This document shows, piece by piece, positions 15,614 to 24,362 of a stretch of DNA of 34,091 nt. The notes beneath the pieces are model-generated. The model saw only the letters and a program-made list of their open reading frames with translations, searched no databases and was not told the DNA's origin. The first letter of the stretch is position 1. Every line of letters starts with the position of its first letter. The position numbers and the translations under genes were made by a program. Where the stretch lies: contig DATGMF010000033.1 in the NCBI GenBank assembly GCA_035293765.1, positions 1-34,091 on the forward strand. Reading direction: 5' to 3'. The stretch is from DASRHT01 sp035293765 (lineage in GTDB: Bacteria > Chloroflexota > Ktedonobacteria > Ktedonobacterales > Ktedonobacteraceae).

Positions 15614-16426
15614 ATGAGCATGAATGAAAATGCGCTGGCGATGCTGGCAAAAACCAGCCGGACGTTTTTTATCCCTATCAGTCGTTTGCCCACCAGACTA
15701 CAGGATGCCGTGATGGCTGGCTACTTGTGCTTGCGCGCTATTGATGAGATAGAAGACCACCCCGGGCTGGATAATCAGACAAAGTCTATGCTGCTACGCT
15801 CCATCAGCCGCATCCTGCAAACAACTTTTGCTGCCAGTGACTTTACAATGGCTTTCAATCATCACCAGCAGGAGCTTCCCGAAGTAACGCTGCGCATCGG
15901 CGATTGGGCCTCGCTGGCGCCTCCCACCATCGCTCCCCGCGTGTGGGAGGCAACGGCAACTATGGCGGACCGTATGGCTCAGTGGGCGGACAACGGCTGG
16001 AGCATCCAGACAGAAGCAGACCTGGACCGCTACACGTTTGGAGTTGCCGGCTCGGTTGGTCTGCTGCTGTCGGACCTGTGGACCTGGTATAACGGAACAA
16101 CTTCTAACCGCGCCTACGCTGTAGGCTTCGGGCGAGGCTTGCAAGCCGTCAATATTCTGCGCAACCACGCGGAGGACGTTGCGCGTGGGGTGGAGTTCTT
16201 TCCGCCCGGCTGGCAGGCAGAGGATATGCATACCTATGCCCGGCGCAACCTCGCCCTGGCTGATGCCTATAATCGCGCCCTTCCTCCTGGTCCCGTGTTA
16301 GACTTTTGTATCATTCCGCTCGCCCTGGCCTATGCGACGCTGGACGCTTTAGCCCGTGGAGATGGAAAGCTCAGCCGCAGCATCGTACTTCAGATCGTTA
16401 ACCAGTACGCTCCCGGGTCCATATGA
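15614..16426 (+). CDS. Squalene synthase, eukaryote-like (FDFT1) type
   Basis: A 270-residue trans-isoprenyl diphosphate synthase. It should join two farnesyl diphosphates, and as the only such enzyme here it presumably makes squalene directly. The first Asp-rich motif is DEIED (44-48) in YLCLRAIDEIEDHP, preceded by KTSRTFFIPI. Both resemble eukaryotic squalene synthases (KTSRSF, YLVLRALDTVEDD) more than HpnC/HpnD. The second motif reads NILRNHAED...FFPPGW (~178-200), with Asn where NIIRDYLED has its first Asp. Start ATG 15614 follows GGAAGGAG. The C-terminal membrane anchor of eukaryotic enzymes is absent. No HpnE oxidoreductase is present, which fits a one-enzyme route. Confidence 0.87.
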   Translation: MSMNENALAMLAKTSRTFFIPISRLPTRLQDAVMAGYLCLRAIDEIEDHPGLDNQTKSMLLRSISRILQTTFAASDFTMAFNHHQQELPEVTLRIGDWASLAPPTIAPRVWEATATMADRMAQWADNGWSIQTEADLDRYTFGVAGSVGLLLSDLWTWYNGTTSNRAYAVGFGRGLQAVNILRNHAEDVARGVEFFPPGWQAEDMHTYARRNLALADAYNRALPPGPVLDFCIIPLALAYATLDALARGDGKLSRSIVLQIVNQYAPGSI

Positions 16427-16479
16427 GCTGCTCGTTTGCGGTTGCCCAGAGCGCCGCAGATTTGCCGACATTACGATCA

Positions 16480-16507
16480 TAGAGGGAGTAGCGTTACTCT
16501 CCCTCTA
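16480..16507. terminator. Hairpin between convergent squalene synthase and prenyl synthase genes
   Basis: TAGAGGGAGTA (16480-16490) can pair with TACTCTCCCTCTA (16495-16507) with a two-base bulge and a short loop. The stop codon of the minus-strand gene lies inside it. It is likely a shared bidirectional terminator; U-tracts are poor. Confidence 0.4.
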
Positions 16508-17642
16508 CAAAATCGATCAGCGCCTCCAGTTCGGCCCGGGTGCGTTCGGCCAGCGCACTATTAGCTGTTGCCACCTGAGCCAGCGCCGACCGTGCCTGTT
16601 GACACTGCCGGACAAGGAACTGTTTGCAATACGCTCTGGTCCCGGTTCGAGCAAAGATCGCCAGAACCTCTCGCACCTGCTCCCCGGTAACCGGAGCTTC
16701 TTGAGCATACATTTTTGCCATGACCTCCCGATCAGCCGCCGAAGCATCCTGGAAGGCATGGAGAAGAGGCAGGCTCTTTTTACGTCGATAGATATCGCCA
16801 GCAGGTTGCTTACCGGATTCAGCCTCGGTCGCCCAGATTCCCTGCATATCATCTCGTACCTGAAATGCCAGCCCTAGCATGTGACCGAAACGCGCCAGGC
16901 CCCCTATCATCTCCTGATTACAGGTACCTAGCCTGGCCCCCATCGCCGTCGCACACTCCATCAAGGCCGCAGTCTTGCGACTGATCATCTCCTCATAGCC
17001 TGGAAGGGACACCTCTGGCTGCCGCTCAAAGGACATATCGAGGTGTTGTCCCTCGGTCACTTTGAGCAGTGCAACATCGAACAATTTCGCTAGCTGGAGA
17101 GCAGTTGCAGGTTCTACATCTTCATCCAGCACCCTCCAGAGATGGAGACGCGCCAGCGCCAGCATAGCATCCCCGACGAGAATCGCCTGAGGAATGCCCC
17201 AGAGAGACCAGACTGTGGCGCGATGACGGCGCTCGACATCCCCGTCCTGAATATCATCATGCAGCAGCGTAAAATTATGAGCCAGCTCGATGGCAGCCGC
17301 CGCGGGCAATGCTGGTCGCAGCGAGGGTGCTTGCAGATACGTTGCGGAGAGATGTTCCTGCGCCCAAGCCAACTCATAGCTTAATAGGAGCAGCTTGGGG
17401 CGCAGCAGTTTGCCTGGATGTCCCTCGATAGGACGAAATTGCCGATCAAGCCAGCCCAGGTGATACTGCATTTGCCCGTATACCAGTGAAAGAGCCTCAC
17501 AGTTGACCTCTTCGACTAGCGACTGCTGTTGTAAGAGCAATGCATGATGCAGTTCTTCAAGAATCTCCTCGTGGTAGCGTTGAAAAACGTTCTGGATGGT
17601 ATCTCGCATGATCATTGGCTGAGAGACGCTTTGCCCCTGCAC
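16494..17642 (-). CDS. Polyprenyl (farnesyl/geranylgeranyl) diphosphate synthase
   Basis: A 382-residue E-type prenyl diphosphate synthase. The first Asp-rich motif is LLHDDIQDGDVERRHRATVW (~125-145). The second is QVRDDMQGIW (~258-267), followed by the lysine-containing GKQPAGDIYRRKKSLPLL. DDxxGIW is common in actinobacterial and chloroflexal GGPP/FPP synthases. It would supply the FPP used by the squalene synthase that ends next to it. An unusual N-terminal ~60 residues rich in Gln and Glu precede the catalytic core. The start is GTG 17642, with GAGG 8 bases upstream; ATG 17615 is in frame but lacks a ribosome site. Chain-length specificity cannot be read with confidence. Confidence 0.9.
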   Translation of the reverse strand: MQGQSVSQPMIMRDTIQNVFQRYHEEILEELHHALLLQQQSLVEEVNCEALSLVYGQMQYHLGWLDRQFRPIEGHPGKLLRPKLLLLSYELAWAQEHLSATYLQAPSLRPALPAAAAIELAHNFTLLHDDIQDGDVERRHRATVWSLWGIPQAILVGDAMLALARLHLWRVLDEDVEPATALQLAKLFDVALLKVTEGQHLDMSFERQPEVSLPGYEEMISRKTAALMECATAMGARLGTCNQEMIGGLARFGHMLGLAFQVRDDMQGIWATEAESGKQPAGDIYRRKKSLPLLHAFQDASAADREVMAKMYAQEAPVTGEQVREVLAIFARTGTRAYCKQFLVRQCQQARSALAQVATANSALAERTRAELEALIDFVEGE

Positions 17643-17767
17643 TCAAGGGGCCTCAATCCCCCACTCCTTATGCTCGTATAAATTTTATCTATTCAGCGAA
17701 GCATAGGCATTACCTCGTATTTTTAAGATATAGCGCTGCATAATCCAAAAGCATAAGACTATCAATC

Positions 17768-18094
17768 TCAAAGCAGTTTCTGTAACCTCAACAAATCCTC
17801 CATCTGCCCCGTTACTTTGAGCTTGCGGGTGATGTACGCCTGGATAGGATTGACCGTGCGGTCTATGATGCCTGCCAATAGATCGCTGTTCGCCGTCACC
17901 CTGACGTCTGGCCTGGGAAGCGTCTGTTCCGCCAATGTCGCGCTGCCATCTTCAGCAATGCTCAGGGTAAAATCGCGCTGTAGATCGGGGAAGGTAAACT
18001 GCATAGTTTTGGCAAAGCCCCGAAAAGCCGCTCGCATCTCCGGTTGAGCGAAGCGAGCACAGATCCGCTCTAAATATGGGACGATATCTGCCAT
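17768..18094 (-). CDS. SCP2 sterol-transfer-domain protein
   Basis: A 108-residue stand-alone SCP2 domain: FTFPDLQRDFTLSIAEDGSA, then PDVRVTANSDLLAGIIDRTVNPIQAYITRKLKVTGQMEDLLRL, the conserved hydrophobic-pocket half. SCP2 proteins bind hydrophobic lipids and move them between membranes and enzymes. Placed just upstream of the prenyl synthase on the same strand (126 bases) inside a hopanoid locus, it could handle squalene or hopanoids; this is inference. The start follows AGGAGG at ideal spacing. Confidence 0.88.
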   Translation of the reverse strand: MADIVPYLERICARFAQPEMRAAFRGFAKTMQFTFPDLQRDFTLSIAEDGSATLAEQTLPRPDVRVTANSDLLAGIIDRTVNPIQAYITRKLKVTGQMEDLLRLQKLL

Positions 18095-18180
18095 TGCTAC
18101 CTCCTATTTTGGGTAGACACCAACAATCATCTTCAAGGTTTCTCAAACGTCGCTGCGCGCTCGCGCCTTCGGCGCTCACA

Positions 18181-18260
18181 GGCAGAGGAAGGTGTCGGGC
18201 TGTGGGCCGTGCCCACAGCCCGACACCTTCCTCTGCCAAACGGCTCGCAAGCGAGCCGTT
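18181..18260. repeat. 27-bp perfect hairpin plus adjoining 10-bp hairpin
   Basis: Arms 18181-18207 and 18211-18237 are exact reverse complements with a 3-base loop (core GGCAGAGGAAGGTGTCGGGC). Immediately after, AACGGCTCGC (18239-18248) pairs with GCGAGCCGTT (18251-18260). A smaller GCGCC-ttc-GGCGC stem lies at 18163-18175. The cluster sits between two divergent genes, so it is not an ordinary terminator. It looks like a composite mobile palindromic (REP/MITE-like) element. Confidence 0.8.
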
Positions 18261-18327
18261 CTGGATGAATAGACAACTGTTGAGAAGTCCTGCAACCATT
18301 TCGCAGGCCGACTGTTGGCTCTTGCAA

Positions 18328-18333
18328 TATAAT
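18328..18333 (+). promoter_or_regulatory. -10 box (TATAAT) for the PIG-L gene
   Basis: A perfect TATAAT lies 39 bases before the start at 18372. No convincing -35 box was found at 16-18 bases. The promoter is directly downstream of the palindrome cluster. Confidence 0.35.
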
Positions 18334-18371
18334 AGTACTATGTCCATAATAACATTCTACGAGGCAGACAG

Positions 18372-19181
18372 ATGATGTCAGCGTTGCTCAAAAACTATCC
18401 TTACGTCAGAAAAGTCATGAGTGACGAAAATTATGACTATATCTATCTTTCCCCTCATCTTGACGATGTAACATTCTCATGCGCTGGAAGCATTTGCACG
18501 CAGAAAGCGCAAGGGTTACGCTCGCTTGTCGTAACCCTTTTCGCGGGCGATCCCCAGCCGCCTTTTCCGCCCCTGGCGCGCGATTGTCACCAACTCTGGC
18601 AGGTACCGGAAGGAGTTCCTCCCTATCGCGTGCGTAAAGAGGAGGATGAGCAGGCTATGGCGGCGCTCGGCGTTGATTATCTGTGGCTAAACTGGCTAGA
18701 GGTAATTTATCGCGATCCCACTTTATCCGAACTCAGCGAGATTAACAGCTATGATGTTGACTTCAGCCGCGAGCCTCTTTTCCCCACCCTCTGCCGCTGG
18801 CTCGCGGACCTGCACGCAGCCTATCCAGGCGCGAAGGTGATTGCGCCTCTTGGGATTGGCGGCCATCGAGATCATTGCATGATCTTCCAGGCAGCTCTCA
18901 GCACGCTTGATCATGCCACATTACTTTTTTTCGAAGACTTCCCCTATGCAGCTTATCTGCCGGATGAGGTGACGGCACAGGCACAATCATACCATCTCGT
19001 GCCTCTTGAGATCGATATCACGCCTTGCCTGGAACAACGCATTCACGCGGCTGGCCTCTATCAATCGCAGCACGCCATGCTTTTTTTCCCCCCTTCCTCT
19101 TTTGGAGAGATGATCAGAGAGTATGCACGCACCGAGACACCCTCTCGCTTTGTCGAACGTTACTGGCAATGCTCCCGGTAG
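18372..19181 (+). CDS. PIG-L (LmbE-type) N-acetyl deacetylase
   Basis: A 269-residue Zn-dependent deacetylase of the PIG-L/LmbE family (GlcNAc-PI, MshB and BshB relatives). Metal-binding residues are visible: PHLDD (H29, D31, D32) and GHRDH (H165, H168). The start has GAGG 7 bases upstream. Such enzymes de-N-acetylate amino sugars on lipids or small thiols. PIG-L-type or analogous deacetylases act in hopanoid cyclitol-ether and glucosaminyl-hopanoid formation. Its position between the core hopanoid genes and an HpnB-like glycosyltransferase makes head-group tailoring a reasonable guess, not a proven one. Confidence 0.85.
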   Translation: MMSALLKNYPYVRKVMSDENYDYIYLSPHLDDVTFSCAGSICTQKAQGLRSLVVTLFAGDPQPPFPPLARDCHQLWQVPEGVPPYRVRKEEDEQAMAALGVDYLWLNWLEVIYRDPTLSELSEINSYDVDFSREPLFPTLCRWLADLHAAYPGAKVIAPLGIGGHRDHCMIFQAALSTLDHATLLFFEDFPYAAYLPDEVTAQAQSYHLVPLEIDITPCLEQRIHAAGLYQSQHAMLFFPPSSFGEMIREYARTETPSRFVERYWQCSR

Positions 19182-19206
19182 CATTCTGGCTTGCTACACC
19201 CCTCTG

Positions 19207-20382
19207 TCAAGAAGAATAATACCGGCCTTTCCATGCCGTTCCTCGCTTGCGGTAATGCCAGTGCATCGAGTTCAGCAAAATCAAGCATCCTAAAATGATA
19301 GCGACCGGATGGAGGAAGCAAAGGAGCAGCGCCAACAATTTCTGAAAGCGCGCAAAGCGTAGCGCCAACAGTAAGCGCATCATGACCGCTATGCTGTAGT
19401 TACTCAAAGCAAGGAGTACCACTATGGGAGGAAGAGGCGCAATCAGCGAGAGCAAAAGAAGCAGCGGAGGGGCGACGAAAAGCGCGAGGTCAAGCAGAAT
19501 GATGGCAAGCGCAGCCAGCGGCGAGTAGTTATAGAAAGCAAAAAAAGTTCTTGAGAAGCCAACCCATGTATTGGCGAAAGAAGTATACATATGGCAGTAG
19601 ATCATATCGACCGCATCCACAAATGCCATGCGGTAGCCTGCTGCTTTGACGGCACGGGCCAGGGAAACATCCTCCAAAATACACCCTTTGATCGCCTGGT
19701 GCCCTCCCACCGCTGCATACGCCGTACGACACAAGCAGAGCAGCGGCCCATTCCCCACCGCCAGGATCGGCTCCGGTCGCCGGCTCACCAGCGTCAGAGG
19801 CAGCAGCGTAAAGACGCGGAAATAGAGCAACGGCACAATCATGCGTTCCCCTATGCCTTGGAGTTCGTAGCCTAACTGAGCCGTGAGCAGATCAACATTG
19901 AGGCCGCGCATCCGCTCAATAACTGCTCTCACCATCTCTGGGGCATGGACGGTATCGGCATCGGTAAAGAAGAGGTAATCGCCCCGCGCGTGCTGAAATA
20001 ACTGGTGACAGGCGAAATTTTTGCCCACCCAGCCGGGCGGCAATGCTTCCCCGTAGAAGAGCTGCAAGCGTTCCTTTTGTTCGAGCGGTAATGCATCGAT
20101 GATGCGCTGGACAATTGACGCCGTCGCATCGCTGCTCCGGTCGTCAAGCACAAGTACTTCTAGCCGCTCATAACGCTGTTTCAGCAACGAGTACACACAC
20201 ATCTCAATAGACGCCTCCTCGTTACGCGCCGGTACCAGCAGGGAGACGAAGGGCTCATCTAATGTACCTTTTTGCAGGCCAGTGCGTAAACGGCGAACGC
20301 TGAGCAAGTTGATCAACAGGTGCGCGAAAAGGAGAAGGAGAAGACCGGTTATCGTGCAAGAGAAGATCATAAGCCCCATCAT
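19207..20382 (-). CDS. Family 2 glycosyltransferase, HpnB/CrtQ-like, membrane-bound
   Basis: A 391-residue GT2 with an N-terminal membrane helix (~5-25) and about three C-terminal membrane helices (~295-375). The GT-A core has VSLLVPARNEE, VLVLDDRSSDAT, the DxD motif FFTDADT and the acceptor/base motif GCILEDVSLARAVKAAGYRM. This layout is shared by HpnB (hopanoid-associated) and CrtQ/CruC (carotenoid) transferases, which act on membrane lipids. The sugar and acceptor cannot be read from sequence. It is convergent with the PIG-L gene (25 bases between stops), and an HpnB-type role fits the locus. Confidence 0.85.
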   Translation of the reverse strand: MMGLMIFSCTITGLLLLLFAHLLINLLSVRRLRTGLQKGTLDEPFVSLLVPARNEEASIEMCVYSLLKQRYERLEVLVLDDRSSDATASIVQRIIDALPLEQKERLQLFYGEALPPGWVGKNFACHQLFQHARGDYLFFTDADTVHAPEMVRAVIERMRGLNVDLLTAQLGYELQGIGERMIVPLLYFRVFTLLPLTLVSRRPEPILAVGNGPLLCLCRTAYAAVGGHQAIKGCILEDVSLARAVKAAGYRMAFVDAVDMIYCHMYTSFANTWVGFSRTFFAFYNYSPLAALAIILLDLALFVAPPLLLLLSLIAPLPPIVVLLALSNYSIAVMMRLLLALRFARFQKLLALLLCFLHPVAIILGCLILLNSMHWHYRKRGTAWKGRYYSS

Positions 20383-20735
20383 ATCACACCTGCTCCGTTA
20401 AGACGCTTCCTGGTAAAGCCTGCTGTACATGAATACATGATAAAAAACGCAAGCCCTATCAACTATCATTATATCAGGCAGATACTAAATCTTTATGCGG
20501 CCCATTTTTAGAATCCCATGTAACTATATCGCTATGTATAACGTGCTGCTTAATAGTAGACCCGAGGGGGTCCTTTTTCCCAAAGCAGGGTGAATATGCG
20601 CGATAGATATAGTATAGTATCTAGGGGACGTGCATAAAAACATTATCACAGAAGATATTAATTCGTTTTACTCTCTGTACTAGAGGCACAGTATCTTACT
20701 TCACAGACTAACAGATAAAGGGTTTTTCCAGGGAT
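20383..20735. other. Gene-free divergent promoter region (GT2 / MFS)
   Basis: A 353-base A+T-rich interval between two divergent starts. It holds a small GACCC-gagg-GGGTC stem followed by CTTTTT (20559-20578) and an A/T palindrome-like stretch around 20606-20621 (GATATAGTATAGTATC) resembling a -10 region or operator. No gene was found. Confidence 0.5.
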
Positions 20736-22097
20736 ATGAATAAAATAGCTCGACTTTCGATTCGCAACGAACTGGTGCTCAATATATTATGGTTTTCCAT
20801 TAATCTGCAATATGCAGCTCTCTTACCGGTGATCATTCCCATCCAGATCCTACTTTTCATTCCCGCCGGGCGGGTGGGAGACGCTCAACAAGCGATATTT
20901 CTTGGCTGGCTTTCGGCGGTGGCCTCCTTCCTATCTCTTTGCATGCCGCCATTGGTAGGTACGCTTTCAGATCATACAACAGGGAAATTCGGTCGGCGGC
21001 GGCCCTATATCGCTATTGGAGGGCTTTTATTGATCAGCAGCACGCCGTTTCTATCGTTATCTACCAATATCTTGATTTTTCTGATCGGTCTTTCGCTGCT
21101 GCACCTGGGCAATAATGTTCTTACCCCGGCCTATCAAAGCCTGGTGCCGGACCTTGTGCCTAAAGAGCAGCGAGGAGAAACCTCGGGCTACGTGGGGGCA
21201 ATGACTATTCTTGGCAATGTCGCGAGCCTGGGCCTGGCCGCCTTGCTTTTAGGCGGAGTCAACCAGAATGCTTACAGCCAGAGCATCATTCGCACGCATG
21301 CCAGTATCTATTATATCACCGGCGCCGCTGCCTTATTCGTCGCCATCATCATTACACTTATTTTTGTCCATGAAAAGCCTCTGGCGCCTGATAAATCTTC
21401 TTCGGAAGAGAGCCAGGAGAAGTTCCTAACCAGGTTTGCTCGCTGGTTTGCGCATGGATGGAGCGCCCCCTGGCACTCGTACAACTTCATCATTGTTTTC
21501 CTGACGCGTTCCTCCATCATGCTCGGCCTCGCCCTGTTCATGACGTATATTGAATATTATTTTGCGCGCGTGCAACATATCACGAATTTTGTGCAGGTGA
21601 CGGCGCTGGTGGCGGTGCTGGCGCTGGGCGGGGGAGTTGTGAGCGGCATTGTCTTTGGTGTGCTCTCAGACCGCGTGAAGCGGCGCGCGCCAATTGTCTG
21701 CGTAGCCACGCTTTGCATGAGCATGGCTTCTCTCGCCTTCGTCGTGACTTCCGCCAACATGATAAGCTGGCTCTGGCCTCTGGGGGCGCTTTTCGGCTTA
21801 GGCTACGGAGCGTATACCAGCGTTGACTGGGCGCTGTCGGTCGATGCCTTGCCATCATTGGAGACAGCCGGCGAGGGGCTGGGAATGTGGAATGCCACCA
21901 TGAACTTACCGGCCATTCTCGCCCCGCTGCTGGGGAATCTCATCATCAACGTGGCGAATAGATCTGGACAGATAGAGCTAGGATATCGCCTGATCTTCCT
22001 GGTGGCCTCCCTCTGTCTCATCATAGCGGCGATATCCATCTTATTTGTGCGTGAGGGGAAGGCCGCAGCTCAACAGCAACCGTCATCCCTCTCTTAG
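20736..22097 (+). CDS. MFS transporter (SLC45-like)
   Basis: A 453-residue major facilitator carrier with about 12 membrane helices. The loop 2-3 signature is GTLSDHTTGKFGRRRPYIAIGG; the central cytoplasmic loop carries a GVLSDRVKRRAPIV repeat of the motif, and GLGYGAYTSVDWALSVDALP follows. This type resembles the SLC45/GPH-like sugar carriers; substrate is unknown. Start ATG 20736 follows AGGGAT. It is a clear paralogue of the MFS part of the next, convergent gene: shared segments include ILWFxxNL, PxxIPxQILLF, GRRRPYI, YQxLxPDLVP and SVDWALxVDxLPSLETAG. Confidence 0.9.
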   Translation: MNKIARLSIRNELVLNILWFSINLQYAALLPVIIPIQILLFIPAGRVGDAQQAIFLGWLSAVASFLSLCMPPLVGTLSDHTTGKFGRRRPYIAIGGLLLISSTPFLSLSTNILIFLIGLSLLHLGNNVLTPAYQSLVPDLVPKEQRGETSGYVGAMTILGNVASLGLAALLLGGVNQNAYSQSIIRTHASIYYITGAAALFVAIIITLIFVHEKPLAPDKSSSEESQEKFLTRFARWFAHGWSAPWHSYNFIIVFLTRSSIMLGLALFMTYIEYYFARVQHITNFVQVTALVAVLALGGGVVSGIVFGVLSDRVKRRAPIVCVATLCMSMASLAFVVTSANMISWLWPLGALFGLGYGAYTSVDWALSVDALPSLETAGEGLGMWNATMNLPAILAPLLGNLIINVANRSGQIELGYRLIFLVASLCLIIAAISILFVREGKAAAQQQPSSLS

Positions 22098-22122
22098 TTT
22101 CGTTGGCCGCAAACGGGTCAAG

Positions 22123-24126
22123 TTAACTACTGGCTCCTGCCGCCCCTTTTGAGGCCGAGAGAGCAGGAGTCGCATAACGTCTGAGCAACTCTTCTCGCGA
22201 CATCCAGGTCTCCTGTGGATATGTGCCATAGGTTGTCCCATGAAGAAGACGCGCGCCACCTTGCCGGTGGTAAAGCACCAGCAGCCCCATCATAAAGAAA
22301 CGCTCCAGGTGGGCATGCACACTCTTAGGACGGGGCCGCAGCGTAAAGCCCAGGCGAGGCGCAGCGCGATATAATAACGTCGTACTATAGATCGCCAGTG
22401 GCTCAGCGGGGAAATCCGGCCCCTGCATCCAGCAAGCGAGCGCCCTGAGATTTTGCACGACCAGATGCATATACTTCCATACCGGAAACTGCTCTCCCAC
22501 TTCAAGCAGCGCCCGATTGCGAAAATGCAGCTCGATAATAGGATCTCCCCTGCTTACATGTGTGCCATCGGACAAATCAATGGCCCGACCGTTATAACGC
22601 GTAAAGCGCACCTCCAGTAAATGGTGTGGGGCATGGGGAATGGGCCGTAGATGCCATATTGAGCGCGTGAAGCGTTCCCACAACGGCCAGAAGAGAAGGA
22701 ACCCACGCGCTTTGCCTGCTCGCGTTCGCAACGCCAGTTTCCATCCGATTGTCACCTTCCGCTGAGCCTGTTCATTAGCAACAGACCCTGGATCGCTTTT
22801 TTTTTGTTCACGCACAAATAGCACTCCTACCGCAGCTAGAATAAGAAAAAACGTTGCAGCCGCGAAGACGAGGCGGTACCCCAGAACGGTTGATGCATGC
22901 GCCTGCACCAGGATGATAATAAAGCTCCCCAGTAAAGGCGCAATCACAGTGGGTAAGGTCGAAGAGGCATTCCATAGCCCCAGATCTTTACCCGCCGTCT
23001 CTAAAGAGGGCAAGACATCGACGGCCAGAGCCCAATCGACGCTCATATACGCGCCATAGCCCAATCCAAAGAGCGATCCAAGCAGCCAGAGAGGGAAACG
23101 ACCGGGCAAGGCCGCAAAGGCGAAGGCCGCCAGCGCCATACAGCTTGTTGCCAGACTTATCAGAGGGACACGCTTGACACGATCAGAAAATATTCCCGCC
23201 AGAAGTGCGCTGAAGACGGCGCCGAGCAATGCCAGGACCGCGACAGTGGCCGTGGCCTGGACGAAGTTCGCGACATGTTCCACGTTCGCAAGGTAATATT
23301 CGATAAATGTCATAAATAAGGCCAGCCCCATCATGACCGCCGCACGCGTGAGGAACACTACGGTGAAATTATATTCGCGCCAGGGCTTCAGCCAGTTGTG
23401 CGCAAACCATTGATGGAACTGAAACGCTATTTTCGACTCCACTTGAGCCAGGGTCATGGACTTAGATGGCAAGACAGCCTCATGCGTCCCTATAACGGTG
23501 ATGAGAACGCCGATGAGCAACACCACAATGGTGCTACTATAATAAAGGGTCGCCCCTCTTCGTATGATCTCCGCCCCCGTGGAGTGCAAGTTCACCGGCG
23601 CAAACAACCAGGCCGCGAGCGCAAGACTCCCCACATTCCCAAGAATCGTCATGAAGCCCATATAGCCCGAGGAAGCTCCTCTCTGCTCGTTCGGCACGAG
23701 ATCTGGAATAAGTCCCTGATAGCCCGCCATGATGATATTGAGCCCCAGGAGCAAAACGCCCAGGCCAGCTATCAGCAGAATACTGCTAGCAGCATCGATG
23801 AGCAAGGGCACACTGATAAACACTCCTATAGCGCCGGCGATGATATAGGGACGGCGACGACCAAGAGGGCCTGGCGTGTAATCTGAGAGCATACCAACTA
23901 CAGGCGGAACAAAGAGCGTAATGATAGCCCCTAGAGCCGAGAGCCAGGCGAGCAAAGTGACCTGTTGGGCGTTTCCCACCTGCCCTGGCGCTACAAAAAG
24001 CAATATCTGGGTTGGAATCACTATGGGCAGCAACGCCGACAATGGGAGGTTCAGGGCAAACCATAAAAGACTAAGCACCAGTTGCTCACGCACAGTGAGG
24101 CGTTGCGGCGATGTATGCAAATTCAT
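22123..24126 (-). CDS. MFS transporter fused to a C-terminal YkoP-like domain
   Basis: A 667-residue protein. Residues 1-~435 are a 12-helix MFS carrier paralogous to the neighbour (GMLSDYTPGPLGRRRPYIIAGA, GIFSDRVKRVPLI, GLGYGAYMSVDWALAVDVLP). A basic linker and a soluble domain of about 190 residues follow (SIWHLRPIPHAPHHLLEVRF, DGTHVSRGDPIIELHFRNRA, FPVWKYMHLVVQNLRALACW, YSTTLLYRAAPRLGFTLRPR), which resembles the YkoP-like domain known in Firmicutes and Chloroflexota. The last ~15 residues (PALSASKGAAGASS) look like repeat-derived read-through. Fusion of a carrier to this domain suggests a lipid or envelope precursor substrate; inference only. The ribosome site is weak. Confidence 0.8.
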   Translation of the reverse strand: MNLHTSPQRLTVREQLVLSLLWFALNLPLSALLPIVIPTQILLFVAPGQVGNAQQVTLLAWLSALGAIITLFVPPVVGMLSDYTPGPLGRRRPYIIAGAIGVFISVPLLIDAASSILLIAGLGVLLLGLNIIMAGYQGLIPDLVPNEQRGASSGYMGFMTILGNVGSLALAAWLFAPVNLHSTGAEIIRRGATLYYSSTIVVLLIGVLITVIGTHEAVLPSKSMTLAQVESKIAFQFHQWFAHNWLKPWREYNFTVVFLTRAAVMMGLALFMTFIEYYLANVEHVANFVQATATVAVLALLGAVFSALLAGIFSDRVKRVPLISLATSCMALAAFAFAALPGRFPLWLLGSLFGLGYGAYMSVDWALAVDVLPSLETAGKDLGLWNASSTLPTVIAPLLGSFIIILVQAHASTVLGYRLVFAAATFFLILAAVGVLFVREQKKSDPGSVANEQAQRKVTIGWKLALRTRAGKARGFLLFWPLWERFTRSIWHLRPIPHAPHHLLEVRFTRYNGRAIDLSDGTHVSRGDPIIELHFRNRALLEVGEQFPVWKYMHLVVQNLRALACWMQGPDFPAEPLAIYSTTLLYRAAPRLGFTLRPRPKSVHAHLERFFMMGLLVLYHRQGGARLLHGTTYGTYPQETWMSREELLRRYATPALSASKGAAGASS

Positions 24127-24362
24127 AATATATCACAACTTACATATAGTAAAAACAGCTTTTTTCGGCAATAGCTGGACTGCATAAGCTGTTCTATGGT
24201 AATCACCAACGGGTAATGAGTCTCTCCTCTTTTCGTGTACACGTCCTTCTCTTTCTTTTCGTGACAGTCTATAGGAAGATACGTTCCTGGGTGACAGTAT
24301 CTATGTAACTATCTCTATCGGTTGATCTATGCTATTATCAAGATGATATCGAAGTTTTCCCT

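Noticed and set aside
18076..18375. Small frames on both strands with similar peptides (GRGRCRAVG, SPTPSSA)
   Set aside because: The likeness is a by-product of the 27-bp perfect palindrome, not of two related genes.
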